DNA of 29,756 nt from Fragilaria crotonensis (lineage: Eukaryota > Bacillariophyta > Fragilariophyceae > Fragilariales > Fragilariaceae): positions 1 through 29,756 of the forward strand of contig JAKSYS010000729.1 in assembly GCA_022925895.1 (NCBI GenBank). The letters are read 5' to 3'. Below are positions 18,638 to 29,728 of this stretch, in pieces. A program made the translations under genes and the position numbers. Under the pieces are notes generated by a model. The model saw only the letters and a program-made list of their open reading frames with translations. It ran no database searches and was not told where the DNA came from. The first letter of the stretch is position 1. Each line of letters begins with the position of its first letter.

Positions 18638-19470
18638 TTTTTTCGTTCAGTTTTTGTCCGAGTACCTAAATGCTCAATGCTTGGATGCAGTCACCCTTGT
18701 TGACGATAAAGCCCCTCACGTCAATAAAAGACTACTACGTGCTGAAAACATTGAAACCTGAAGTGAATCCGACCGTCAGAGGTCTACGAAGTCGGATTGA
18801 ATTGAATCATCATATTCATGTATGTATGATCGTCGGTTCCGTGTGTTATGCGTTATGCGTGTCTACATGGAACTGACGATATTGTCGAGTCTCGAGTCTG
18901 TAAGCAATTGCAAGGATACACATATTGGGAATCTTCCCGGACGTCCTATGTAGTTCGAGATGGAGCGGAACTCTAGATAAGTCGATACTCTTCGAGGAAC
19001 ACTTGTGTGACGACAAGTACTCCGCACTTCAAGTTCAAAGAGAAATGTCGACGACGACGTGGTGCTACTCTCACCTTAATTACTAGTACGTACGTTGTAC
19101 GTGCACCTTTTGAGCCTGAGACATCCGAACACTCCGGGTCTTTAAATGTCGCTTCCACGTCGCACACGTTACCTACATGTAACAGGAACTTACTTAGGTC
19201 TGACCTCTGCTTGGTACGAATTAATCGTATCTACCGGTAGAAGCGACCAGAAGAAATCCAATTTTGGCGGACCTCGGTGTGAGTTCTGTCTTCAGTCTTC
19301 AGTTTTATGCGACCTTGCTTCCGTACAAGTAGTGTGTATAAGCGTATAAGCTATAAGCACAGTTCTGACTCCAGAAGTTACCTATTTGTGCTTACTGCTC
19401 TAAAACAGTATGTACTTGGAGTGTTGTACGTAGTACGCAATCATACTCTGAGAACACTCTTCTGTCACAA
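18638..19470. other. intergenic upstream of the glutathione transferase
   Basis: Short frames only, none with recognisable features. ACTAGTACGTACGTTGTACG at about 19082-19101 is a local GTAC/ACGT cluster. The last 100 bp would contain the transferase promoter; I see no canonical TATA box. Confidence 0.4.
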
Positions 19471-20881
19471 ATGTGGTTGGTCGCTCCTCGCGTGCTGTCT
19501 CTTGTCGGGATCACAATCGGCAACAGCCGCCTAAATCGTCCCTACTTTCATCAGTCATCCCGAGCAACTAAACACACCATGGCCGCCGTCAGAACAGCTC
19601 TCGATGAGCTTGGCACGAACGGCGCTTTCAAGCGAACTGCTGCGTCTTTTCGAAACTCTATCACCAGGACAGGCGGACAATTTCCTGCGGAAGTGAATAG
19701 ATGTGAGTTTGTTTTGGAGGTGGTACTTCTAATTTAGAACTCTGGATTACACATTTATTGGACCGTATGTCTGGTGATTGTATTGCTCACTGCGATGTGT
19801 TGTTTATTTGCACTTACACTGCCTTTTCTTGTCCTTGCCGTTGTGTATAGATCATCTGTACGTTTCATACGCATGCCCATGGGCTCATCGAACTCTGATT
19901 GTGCGAGCACTCAAGGGCCTTCAAGATGTGATTTCGGTGACTGTTGTACATCCCACCTGGCAGAAGACTTCGACAGATCCGGACGACAAACATGTGGGAT
20001 GGATCTTCGGCGACCCTAACGGAAAGCCTCTCGTCAACAACATGGGCGCTGGAGGCCCATTCCCAGCGTGCTACCCTGGTAATGAACCGGATCCTATTCT
20101 GGGAGTCAAGTCCATTCGAGAACTCTACGAAAGAGCGAACGATACGAACGGAAAATACTCCGTACCAGTCCTGTGGGACAAGAAACAAGGGACCATTGTC
20201 TCGAACGAATCAAGCGACATTATCGAGATGTTCAATTCTCAGTTCAACCAGTTCGCCAAGAACCCGGACCTCGACTTGTCTCCTCAAGAAACAATTCAGG
20301 ACAGGAAAGCTGTCGATGATTGGATTTATCCAAACATCAATGATGGAGTCTACCGATGCGGCTTTGCCACCACGCAGGTTGCCTACGATATTGCCATCGA
20401 GCACCTGACGAATGCCTTTGACAAGGTGGAGAAAATTCTGGAACGCCAACGATACATTGCTGGCGACGGCTCGGCCCTAACGTTGTCAGACATTCGCCTC
20501 TTTGTAACTTTACTTCGTTTCGATCCAGTATACATAGTGTACTTCAAGACGAATACGCGTTCCGTGACTCATTCACCGGCGCTTCTCAATTACTGTCGTG
20601 ATATTTATCAAATGCCAGGTGTTGCGGAAACAGTCAATTTGGAACAAATCAAGGTGCATTACTTTACATCACATCCCCGTTTGAACTACCTGTCCATCAT
20701 CCCTCGTGGTACCGATTTTGAAGCACTCTTGAAGGAACCACATAATCGAATGGACTTGGATGTAAGAGTGGAAGGACAACCGACAAACCAGAACCCGGTA
20801 ACAACGAGGAAGAGGGTGAGGGATTCTGATGCAGCGACCGATGCAGTAGGTGGTGCAACCGAAGCTAACAATCAGGATTGA
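19471..20881 (+). CDS. Xi-class glutathione transferase / glutathionyl-hydroquinone reductase (two exons)
   Basis: Glutathione-dependent reductase of glutathionyl-hydroquinones (ECM4/YqjG family), thioredoxin-fold plus helical domain. Exon 1 ends at 19702, the intron is 19703-19850 (GTGAGT...GTATAG, phase 1), and exon 2 runs 19851-20881. Splicing restores RYHLYVSYACPWAHR, the family's catalytic CPWA motif (Cys86 from the first ATG, Cys50 from the second). Other family marks are GWIFGDP, the Ser-containing IVSNESSDI, YRCGFATTQVAYD, ADxR-like LSDIRLFVTLLRFD, YQMPGVAETVNLEQIKVHY and PRG near the end. Two starts are possible: ATG at 19471 (420 residues), whose extra 36 residues are Arg-rich and free of acidic residues like a mitochondrial presequence, or ATG at 19579 (384 residues, family-like start). 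The C-terminus has about 35 extra residues with TRKRVRDSD. Confidence 0.93.
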
Positions 20882-23017
20882 CCGTGACAGTGGCTTTGGT
20901 TCTCCGTTTGACGAAGATTAACGAATGCGAACCCTGTGGCAGCCAGGTAAAGAGTTTCCTGTAAAAACTCTTGCGTGAAATATTTTTGAAGCTCAAAGGA
21001 GATTGTAAGGAGCACGATAGCGAAGTAGTTGGTGGTGCTCTTGACGTCAAGATTTAGCGTACAGGCCACGGTTAGGGTGTTGCACATTCTTCTCTCATTA
21101 TGTCAACTTCGTGTGATATGGGACTTGGCTTGTCAAACAAATTACATACAAGAATGTCAACTTCAGACAAATTAACATACAAGAATGTCAACTTCAGAGT
21201 TTAGGTGGCGTATCTTCGTGAGATCGATGAGGAATTCAGCAAGCTCAAAACCCTAGATTCCACCCAATGAAAATCCAAAAGGCACGATCAAGTCTTTGAG
21301 GATCTTTTTCATTGTGGGGATTGCGATATGGAAACGGAGGGAGCGAGCTGAGAGGTAGAGGTGACTGAACAAATCCAACCTTCGCCAGCAAGCTCAACTT
21401 CATCCCGTCATCATGGCTGTCCTGTGTGCTCTGGATCGACCATCTCACGTTCATAATCGAAACTTCTCTAAGTGCTTTCTTGAACATCACCATCTGAGCT
21501 CAGCTTGCCATAAAGCTGATAACCCTGCTGAACAGCATTCAACATGTGTTTTATGCATTCAGAATTTTGCGACTGCGAGTCACCAATGGCTGAGATGTAA
21601 GACACCCTCTCACTGACAACTGACAATGCCATGTTCTGGCATTTTACTTCATGGTGCCTGGCTTCATCCCGGTTGATGCAGAAAAGGACAACTACACATG
21701 GCGCATGTTCAAATGTTCAAATTGAGTTCCACCATCACCAACATATAGGTAGCAAAATTTGCAGTCACCACATGAAAAATGTCATGAATAGGGCAATTCC
21801 CATCAAAAAGGCCACATAAATTGTAAGGAAAGGGCAATTCCCAGATCAGCAAGGCCAACATTCCGATATCACCATTATCGTACTTCAGAAACTTCAGCCA
21901 GTATTTCTCAGGTATCTGTACCAAGACAAAGCACATCAAAATGTGCAATGAAATTGAGAAAAATGGTCACTGAATGTTCAAAAATGTGAATGACAAATGA
22001 TGTGTCAATTATAAAGCAGTGTTTCTGTTGTCACCATCACCTCCTCACCTTAGTGTTCCATTTGCTCAGTTGATCCTGCCTTTGACACTTTTGAAACATG
22101 CCTTAACGTTGCAGATGCTACACAACTGGAGAAAGCTCCAACTCTTGGATGCATTTAAGGAACGTTTCAATAGTGGAGAATTGTGAGGAATTAGATGCTG
22201 CTATGTTTTTGATGTCAGTTGAGATGCTGAAGAACATAGAACATAGTAATTGTCAGGTAAACCAGTGAGGTGCAGTAGTTCCCTCTAAATGCAGATTTCA
22301 GCCTCTGCACTTGCTAGCTACCAGGCAGAAGGGCACTACAGAAATCTCCGGACCTTCCTGGTGCACATGCACATCAAGACCAGAGAGCTCCCAATATTTC
22401 TTGACCACCACGCATTGTATGACTGACAGGAAAGCATGTGGACAGCTGAAAATGCAGTTTCTTTCTAATGGGTTGTTCTGTTGGTATTCATGAAGTCTCA
22501 CATTGAACAGGCACCATGTAGGGGGATGCAGTCATCTAATCATGGCTTCTGTTGGATAGTCTGCAACACACCACTGTTAAAAAGAATTGGAGTCAAGCAG
22601 CTTATTCAAACTTCCCAAGAAAGCAGCAACATGATAGAGACAAAAGAAAAGTAAATTATGTCTGAAGACTACGTTCAAGCAAAAATGAACACAAACAACA
22701 AGATAGGCCTGCCTAACATTCAGACCAGTGATTGTCTGCCAGCATCAAAACTTCACGTGCCCCCGGTAATTATGTGATATCCAATTTGTCCTTGTCTACC
22801 ACCAGCAAGAATGGTTGTTTACAAAGATCTTCACTCCAGGTGAGATCCTACAGATGCTGACCTTTAGTACCCATAGCTGGTGATGGTGACTGCTGATGGC
22901 AAGGACGAGGAATTTCTTTTAGCTTTGAAGATTCAATTGATTAAGATACTAGATTGTAGGTTTCTTTATGTTGTAATTGTCTTCAATTGTCTTTTTCTCC
23001 TTCACCCTCCTTATCAT
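20882..23017. other. gene-free, probably old repetitive DNA
   Basis: No complete gene. Minus-strand stretches such as 21948-21709 (IPEKYWLKFLKYDNGDIGML...) and 22501-22298 (RLHEYQQNNPLERNCIFSC...) read like protein relics but match no family I know. A word GGGCAATTCCCA repeats near 21793 and 21835. Composition shifts to AT/TG-rich compared with the genes to the left. Confidence 0.4.
21137..21197. repeat. two-copy tandem repeat of about 30 bp
   Basis: ACAAATTACATACAAGAATG followed by TCAACTTCAG occurs at 21137-21166 and again at 21167-21197 with one inserted A. Confidence 0.85.
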
Positions 23018-23042
23018 ACATCTAAGGGTGCCAAAACCAAGT
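23018..23042 (+). repeat. left terminal inverted repeat
   Basis: 25 bp, pairs with 29729-29753 with one C/T difference. Confidence 0.8.
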
Positions 23043-23169
23043 CGGCTCTTGGATATGAAAAACCAATCATCTTTGATATGATATTTTTTTGCTCATAATG
23101 TTTACCTAAAATACAGGTAAAAACTTAGGACTAAAGAGCTTGTACATCATGTGTATGAAGTGGGTTTCC

Positions 23170-23400
23170 TCGTATTTCCTGAACTCGGAAATTTCTTTTT
23201 CCTGAATTTTTCATCTCTTGCATAGGATCTCGTACTTTGTATTCCTGAGCTCCAAAATTTCAAATCCTGAAATTCAATGACTCATTTTAACTAGCTTCCA
23301 AGTGGAATTCCTGAGCTTTGGGACTCGAAATATCTGAACTATACCACTTCTTCATTTGTGATCATGAATTTCAATTCCTGAATTTGACATCCGAAAAGAA
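23170..23400. repeat. subterminal TCCTGA cluster, left end
   Basis: TTTCCTGAAC, TTCCTGAATT, ATTCCTGAGC, AATCCTGAAA, AATTCCTGAGC and ATTCCTGAATT occur within about 230 bp, mirrored by a similar cluster at the other end of the element. They may be transposase binding sites (inference). Confidence 0.6.
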
Positions 23401-23599
23401 GAAGGTTGCTGTGTAGTGTGTATGAAGTAATCACCACAGTAGTTCTGAGCTGACATTGTTCATATAATTGACATACATGTCACACATTTTAACTTTTGTT
23501 GGATATTAGTGTTAATGTGCCTATTCGTGTGGCTTTGATGAAGCATTCTACTATTCATACTAAGTGTCTGATCAATTCTAAACTGCCTCCACTTTCACT

Positions 23600-25230
23600 T
23601 CACTGTAGACAAGTTCAGAAGCAAGATGCCTGAGTAGTTATCATCCTCCTCATCAGAGTTGTCGTCAAATACATCCATGCGCTTGTGTGGGCATTTCTTA
23701 CCCTTGTCATCAAATTGTTTCCTGACCCCTGGCCAGACTCCTTTTCCTTCTCGACAGAAACATTTTTAGTAGTTCCTGGTTGAATGTTTGGGCTGATTTC
23801 TTTCTATCATTCTTGATGGCCATGTATAATTCATCGTATTTCCTCATTCCAGCCTGTGACCAACCACAGCCTCCCCATTATCATGAGCGAGCACCCTTGT
23901 TCCTGGAGAATGTAAGGTGGTGGCTGCAGAACATGAGAAAAGATTGGTCAGAATTTAGGATGTGGTTTTTCATTTCACTTATCATAGTGTAACTTACGGG
24001 TAGGTTTTTGTTGTCCTCATCTGTCAATGTACCGATTTGATGTTTCCAACAAGTGATAACAAAACAAGTCAGTTCCTTGTTGTTTGTTCTGTGACAAACC
24101 ACTCGGATAAACTTACCATTTTCTCTGTCTTTACTAATTCGGCAAACCACCTCTTCCCATAGTTGATCAGGCACCGCAAAATGAATGCTTCATCACTTAT
24201 GGACAGGATTTTCTTGCTCCATACTTTCCTGTCAGTTGTTGCACAGTGGTTCTCCATGTTGTTGATAATGTTATTCCAGTTGCTGCTGCCGAGTAAATGT
24301 CTATGATTTGGGCATTGTAGCAGATGTTATCCCTCATCTTGAGGAGGTAACTGGTTTCATCCTTGCATCCACTGTACAGGCTGTGTCCATACGTTCCTAA
24401 ATGGGAAGTGAATCCTCTGAATGCAAGGTGTTTGATGTTGAAAGCAAGTGGGTGTGAGTATGCTCCGGACTTGGCAAAGTTACATCCACTTCAAATCCTC
24501 ACCTTTGAATTTCATTTGCATGTTTTTTATTGCATTGTTCCGAAGATCAGTGTGTGTTTTTACAAGTATTCTCCACATCCCAAGCCACCAGTTTTGGGTT
24601 CCTCGAATGTTTGTGTGCTTCATGATAAAGCCACAAAGTGTTTTCTCATCTTCACTGAAATGAGAATGATAGTCTTTTTGATAGAACTTCCAAATAGAGA
24701 ACACGTGTTTTTTTCATGCAAGTCTTGATCATACTGATTTGATTCTCTTCTGAGATTTCCGTCATGCTCATGTCCATTAAGCTGCTTAGCCCTGGAACCG
24801 ATGATGTTAGTTGGCTGTCACTTGATTCCCCGACTTTAATAGTTGAAGGTAGGGATGGTGGATTTCTGTATGCATGCTTCCAATAGTTGAAGGTAGGGAT
24901 GGTGGATTTCCGTATGCATGCCTCCATCCTTGTTTTGCATCCATTTTCTGTGGCACCAACTCCTCTTCCTCCTCGTTGTCACTTTGAATCAGATCATTGG
25001 GATCTGTGGTCACTTGTTGCACGCCTTTATGAACTCTCTCCTTTGTTTCCTAGAGCTGGGCTTTAAGGCAGTGATGCCTGCTGCTGTTTCCTGTGGCATT
25101 GATGCCATGGTCGTATTTGTGCTTGCTTGTTGTTGGAAAACTTTTGATGGTGCACCAAATTTTGAACACTGGAAATCCTTTTGTGGGATAGTATTTTGCG
25201 ACCATTTGAATTTTGTACCAAGTACCAAGT
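23600..25230 (-). pseudogene. broken coding relic inside the large transposon, minus strand
   Basis: Read on the minus strand from 25228 downward: a Lys/Ser segment (ALKPSSRKQRREFIKA), an acidic stretch (QSDNEEEEELVP), MTEISEENQISMIKTCMKKT, and FIMKHTNIRGTQNWWLGMWR (frame changed). Then come SISDEAFILRCLINYGKRWF, a GWSQAGMRKYDELYMAIKND segment, and an acidic end (MDVFDDNSDEEDDN). The SDEAF...ENYG-RW... and GW...G...YDEL patterns resemble a repeated diatom protein family of unknown function that I remember; no catalytic motif is recognised. Several frame changes and stops make it dead. A plus-strand open frame at 24918-25394 is antisense to it. Confidence 0.5.
24838..24925. repeat. two-copy tandem repeat of 44 bp
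   Basis: AATAGTTGAAGGTAGGGATG followed by GTGGATTT(C)(T/C)GTATGCATGC(T/C)TCC occupies 24838-24881 and 24882-24925, with two differences. It lies in the minus-strand relic and shifts its frame. Confidence 0.9.
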
Positions 25231-25377
25231 TCGTAGGTAGGTTCTACATTCATGCAGAGGTTTTGAATTTTGAATTCATACCACACCCCCTTCATTTTTT
25301 ACATACACCAAAAATGTACCAAAAGTACATGTACAATTTGAATGCATGCTTTCCCAAAATTCTGTGCTGGTGTGCAG

Positions 25378-25791
25378 CAGTGCATGACATCTGAGATAAA
25401 ACGGTACCCGCCGCAGCCGGCCAAATTTTTGCAGAGGCTTTGGCCGCAGCCGGCCGTATGCCAATATGTGAGCCTGGCCGTACCTGTCTGCAGTCCGACA
25501 GTCCCTGCCCGCACAGGGCCGCAGCCGGACTGTCCCTGCCCGTTCCCGGACCCGGCCGCAGTCGTAAGGAAGTACAGTACATAGTACAAACATAGTACAC
25601 AGTACTGTACTGACAGTACGTTGTCAGCAACCACCGTACCCGTGAAAATGACAGGTGATCCGCCCTTTACCCGCGATTGGCCGAAAAGTGATAGGAATCG
25701 ACCGGGACAGAAATACATGGACCGCAGCCGCCCAAAATCACGGCTGGCCCGCGGTTTCCGGCCGGCTAACGGGCCCCAAGGTCATGCACTG
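25378..25791. mobile_element. non-autonomous hAT-like element (MITE), 414 bp
   Basis: Perfect 11-bp terminal inverted repeats: CAGTGCATGAC at 25378-25388 and its complement GTCATGCACTG at 25781-25791. The element is flanked by a perfect 8-bp direct duplication GTGTGCAG at 25370-25377 and 25792-25799. An 8-bp duplication and a CAGTG start are the hallmarks of hAT transposons. The interior is markedly GC-rich compared with its AT-rich surroundings, with repeated GCCGCAGCCG words and a palindromic GTACTGTAC cluster (25571-25619). No transposase is encoded. Confidence 0.88.
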
Positions 25792-26049
25792 GTGTGCAGT
25801 GAATCTGTGCCCTGTCATCTTTGACATCTCATTTTCACTTCACTCGTCCTCTTCAAAATGTTGTCCTCAAAGGCACCCTGCTCTTCTGTTAAAACCCCTT
25901 CTGCCTGAAGAAGTTCAACAAGAAACCATTTTCCAATCAAGCAGCATATACACAGCATATTGATAGAAACATTGCGTGCTATAATTTCATTGTGAAGAAA
26001 TCACACCTTGCAGCAACACATGGTGCTCTGTTTCACACCGCTGCCGTCT

Positions 26050-26690
26050 TCATGAGGATGGGAATGTCACATGCACAAGTAACAAAAGGCCTGCCCTTTT
26101 AAGGCGACATTTGGTGAATGATCCCTGCATGGATTTTGTTGGCACAGACAACCTTCTGCAGTACAACCTTCTGTAGTCTCCGGCTGGCAATGGTGTGGAA
26201 GTTGAAAGCACTTCTTGTGAGGATATTGAGGATTGCAACAAAAGTGATGATTTGTCCGTGTTAAGTGATGACCCAAACATTCTTACCTGTACCAGCAATT
26301 CTGCACTTGATGAAGATGTGGAAGCCCCATCATTTTGTTCCAACTTCATGTATACTACCAATCAGAAACGCACTGTTTCTCTCCTCAAGATCCTGGACCA
26401 TGCCAACGCACCCAACTACACTTTTGGCAAGCTCTGCATCTGCTGATAATTATTCTTACAACCCAGTGGGTGGACTCTCACGTGCAAAAACGTTCATGCC
26501 CTAATCAACTCAGTTCGTAATGGGAAGAAACTGCTTCCCTTTGTACAAAGAGTGGATGTAGATCATGGCTCTCCATCTGATGTGATAGGAGGAGTGGTGT
26601 TGGCATCAGCGACAACACTTTTATCACACAGGGCCCATGATGACCTTACTCGACAAAGCTTAAGGTGGCAAGCGAGCATCATTCACTTCT
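26050..26690 (+). pseudogene. broken relic of a diatom-type transposon protein, plus strand
   Basis: Three frames in succession give a collinear protein: an acidic stretch (SCEDIEDCNKSDDLSVLSDD), MYTTNQKRTVSLLKILDHAN and APNYTFGK (26347-26435), then DNYSYNPVGGLSRAKT (about 26444-26493), then NVHALINSVRNGKKLLPFVQ and VDHGSPSDVI (about 26493-26590). The QK.TV.LLK.LD..NAP.Y.F, YSF.P.GGLSR and LLPSV.. order matches a multi-copy diatom transposon-associated family as I recall it (possibly Plavaka-like). That is recall, not a search. Stops and frame changes inactivate it. Confidence 0.5.
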
Positions 26691-27860
26691 TCTGACAGAG
26701 ATTGTATACTAGTACACTCTGAAAAGAGCAAAACCAAGAAGCCATGGGCACAATGCGCGGACTCATGCAGACGCTTCCAAGCGTGAAGTGCGAAGACAAC
26801 TCATCAACATTTACAAAATTCATTTGCAGAAGTTACTCCATCAAGATATTGGCAATCATGATCAGCACACGTAAGCTGTCACAAAGAATTGGTTCTCAGC
26901 CAATGCTTCCATTTTCCGTGAAAGCTACCGGAGGATTAAGCAGCGCACACTGAGTAGTATGCGATCCATTTGAGATTATTTCAACAACAGTGAATTTGGC
27001 TTTGGCCACAAGTTCCATCAGACAGATCTTTGCGAGGGCTACTACACCTCCCAGTGTGGAGCCCATCTGTGTGAGTCAAATGCCCCTTTGTCATAGGCAT
27101 GTAAAATAGATTTGGTTTTTTGCTGGCATGGATTGGGAGAGGAAGTGGCATCAGTACAGTCGTAGCTTGAGGAGCTTTGCAATCATCCGTTCCCTCCACC
27201 TTTTTGATGCTTTGTTGCCTACTGGAATAAACGTGTATGAATTGTTTGTTGGCTGTTTTTCCTGGGCAGGGCAGGGGATGAATTTACACCACATTCATAG
27301 CAGCTGCTGGTTTGCGAGAGACTTGGGACAGTGATGGATTGTGCAACATTTTGCTGGTTTAAATAAGAATGATCTTAACTGGCTTGTGTGTATACAACTC
27401 TTGAGCATGCAAACAGACAACTGACAAACAGGACCTATACCGGTAGATCAACCTGGTTTGATTCACTCATATCAATGAGAATCTCTCGCAGGTGACCGAA
27501 TATAGATTCTGAAAGTCTGATTGCCTTACATGCTCAATCGAAGCACACAAACAGAAGAAGCCCATTTTCCATCAAAGCACAACAAAATGAGGCACTCAAC
27601 ATTCATTGTCACAAGCAGCCGCCTAAAAGAAAAAGCAGAACAAAGGCGGGACAATGTGAGATTGAATGCAAAACAACAACAAGAAAGAACAATAGTACCA
27701 GCCTGCCTGTAAGCAATACAATGAAGCAGCAGCATACTGCTGCCAGCCTACTGTAGAAGTACATCGGGATGAAGGTGCCACGACAGGACAAGAACAATGA
27801 CGTATCTTTGTCTTCAACTGGACGGGAACATCAGCAGCTGCACTAGTACTGGTGTACAAT
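26691..27860. other. gene-free interior of the large transposon
   Basis: Short frames on both strands without recognisable domains or consistent collinearity. It may contain further decayed parts of the plus-strand relic (26744-26953 is open and Lys/Ser-rich), but I cannot support a call. Confidence 0.4.
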
Positions 27861-27867
27861 GCCATCA

Positions 27868-28120
27868 CCACAGTACTGTACAATTCAGCAGTGTCATAGT
27901 GGAGTAGAGGGGAGATCAGTAGAAGTACTACTGGTCTACCGTAGCCTCAGGCTACTCCGAATACTGCAGTCCATTGTCATGAGTACTGTAGGTAACACAG
28001 TACTGTACAATGCAGCAGTATCACAGTGGAGGAGTGTACTGGAGTACTGGAGTACATGAGTAGTAGTACTGCTGGTTCACCGTAGCCTCAAAGATACTCC
28101 AAGTACTACAGTACTGCGGT
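27868..28120. repeat. two diverged tandem copies of a GTAC-rich unit
   Basis: 27868-27972 and 27994-28120 share CACAGTACTGTACAAT(T/G)CAGCAGT, TCA(T/C)AGTGGAG, AGTAGTACT/AGAAGTACT and ACCGTAGCCTCA in the same order. The second copy has an extra (GTACTGGA)n stretch. Confidence 0.7.
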
Positions 28121-28199
28121 CGGTGATCGGTGATACCGAAATGAGTACTGTACATAGGAGGCAGTACCCACACAACAGGAGCACCTCAAAACTCATCAT

Positions 28200-28234
28200 G
28201 AGTGTTGATTGATTGAACAAATCAATCAACACTC
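28200..28234. repeat. perfect 15-bp hairpin
   Basis: GAGTGTTGATTGATT (28200-28214), loop GAACA, then the exact reverse complement (28220-28234). No U-run follows, so it is not a terminator-like structure. It may be the residue of a palindromic mobile element. Confidence 0.8.
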
Positions 28235-28499
28235 AAACAATCAGCAGGAACAACTCACCAACGAGGAGAGCAAAGTGTGCTTGGTGGGAAGAGGAAGAAG
28301 GGGCGAAGGTGCCAAAGAATGGAGTATTCAATTGGGGGTGACAGCAAGTGGTGGAGTTCACAAAACAACGAACGAATTGATGTGATACTCGTACAAAAAT
28401 TCGCAGGTAGGGTTCTACGAAGCGCAATACCATGGCTGCATACGTTTGCATTTTCGAAGCCAGTAGAAACGTACAGCATGCACTGGTATTGGTGATGAA

Positions 28500-29500
28500 A
28501 GAATAAATCTGTGTATATGACATATTCCACCTACAATACCTTTTTACGTAAGATCTACAGCGTAGTATCATGTTCTCTCTACGAACAAACCAGAAGTATG
28601 CATACTTGTAGTACTATGCATAGTACAATGTACATGCACCTGGTACGGAATGCCGTTCTTCGGATCGCTCGCATGCGCAAGAACGGTGTAAAACGCGCAG
28701 ACACTTGGCATCATTTGTCATACGAGTAGCTATGCAGTACGCAATACACCACCTTACCATGTACATGAAGCACCGTACCAGTACAACACCCGTACACGAC
28801 ACCATAAACCGCGCCATATCATACCGTATGCCACCATACCATACGCATACTGCACCATCGACAGTACACTACCAGTACACAAGAACTGTAGTTCACAATA
28901 CGACGTACAGTACTGAGTACCACCATAAAAACTGACCGTATTGCACCAGAAAAGATAGTAGGACTAGTAGACTGTATTCCAGTAAGACTCCGTACCACAA
29001 ACAACACACAACGCACAACAACGTACGGTACTATGAATGAACCATACCAGGGCTTGTAGTACGCCACTACGCCACTAAATGCTGATACACAAACCATGCA
29101 GCACACCATACGATACACCGCAACGCCTGGTGCCATGCACAACAAGCATACAAAATACAACACAATACACCACCATCCTTCATACCCGGAGTTCGGAGTA
29201 CTTGTATATCATACATAGAGTACTACTACTTGTACCATATAACCCAGTGAGCGATAGACGCGACAAACCATACTACCATACTTCGTGGTAGAACGTAGAC
29301 CGTCTACAGTAGACCATGAAATGTGCACCATGCTTGTAAACAATAGAAGACCGAATATTGCACCGAATACCGTATGCCAGAAACTGTAAAAGCTGTATTA
29401 CTGTACTCGTATACTGTATGGCGCACAGAAGCAACACTCCGTACACAATACACAATCTACAATACACCATGCTCCAGTACATCGTAAACAGCGCATACAG
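28500..29500. other. low-complexity (C/A)ATAC, GTAC and CACC-rich tract
   Basis: About 1 kb, most extreme from 28720 to 29480, built from degenerate ACCATAC, GTACA, CACCA and ATACAC words. G is depleted on the plus strand. No coding frame is credible and there is no clean repeat unit. Confidence 0.6.
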
Positions 29501-29549
29501 TACCAGCATTTTTATTGATGTCGAAATTATGAAGAAAAAAGCTCAGGAA

Positions 29550-29690
29550 TAATACTGCAGTAGTTCAGGAGTGCAAAATTTTCTTCATAAAAATGAGGAA
29601 ACTGCAAACTTCCAAATCCTGAACTAAATAAGTAAACCTGAACAAAACTTCAGGAATCCTGAACTACATTTGGGAATCCTGAAATTTTTC
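29550..29690. repeat. subterminal TCCTGA/TCAGGA cluster, right end
   Basis: GCTCAGGAAT, GTTCAGGAG, AATCCTGAAC, CTTCAGGAATCCTGAAC and GAATCCTGAAA, plus one ACCTGAA variant, mirror the cluster inside the left end of the large transposon. Confidence 0.6.
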
Positions 29691-29728
29691 CAATACATAT
29701 GAGAAAAAATTCTTGTATCAACTATGGT

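Noticed and set aside
24918..25394. Plus-strand open frame of 158 codons
   Set aside because: It overlaps the minus-strand relic and the edge of the hAT-like element. Its hydrophobic Cys/Phe/Leu-rich composition is typical of antisense of an AT/TG-rich stretch.
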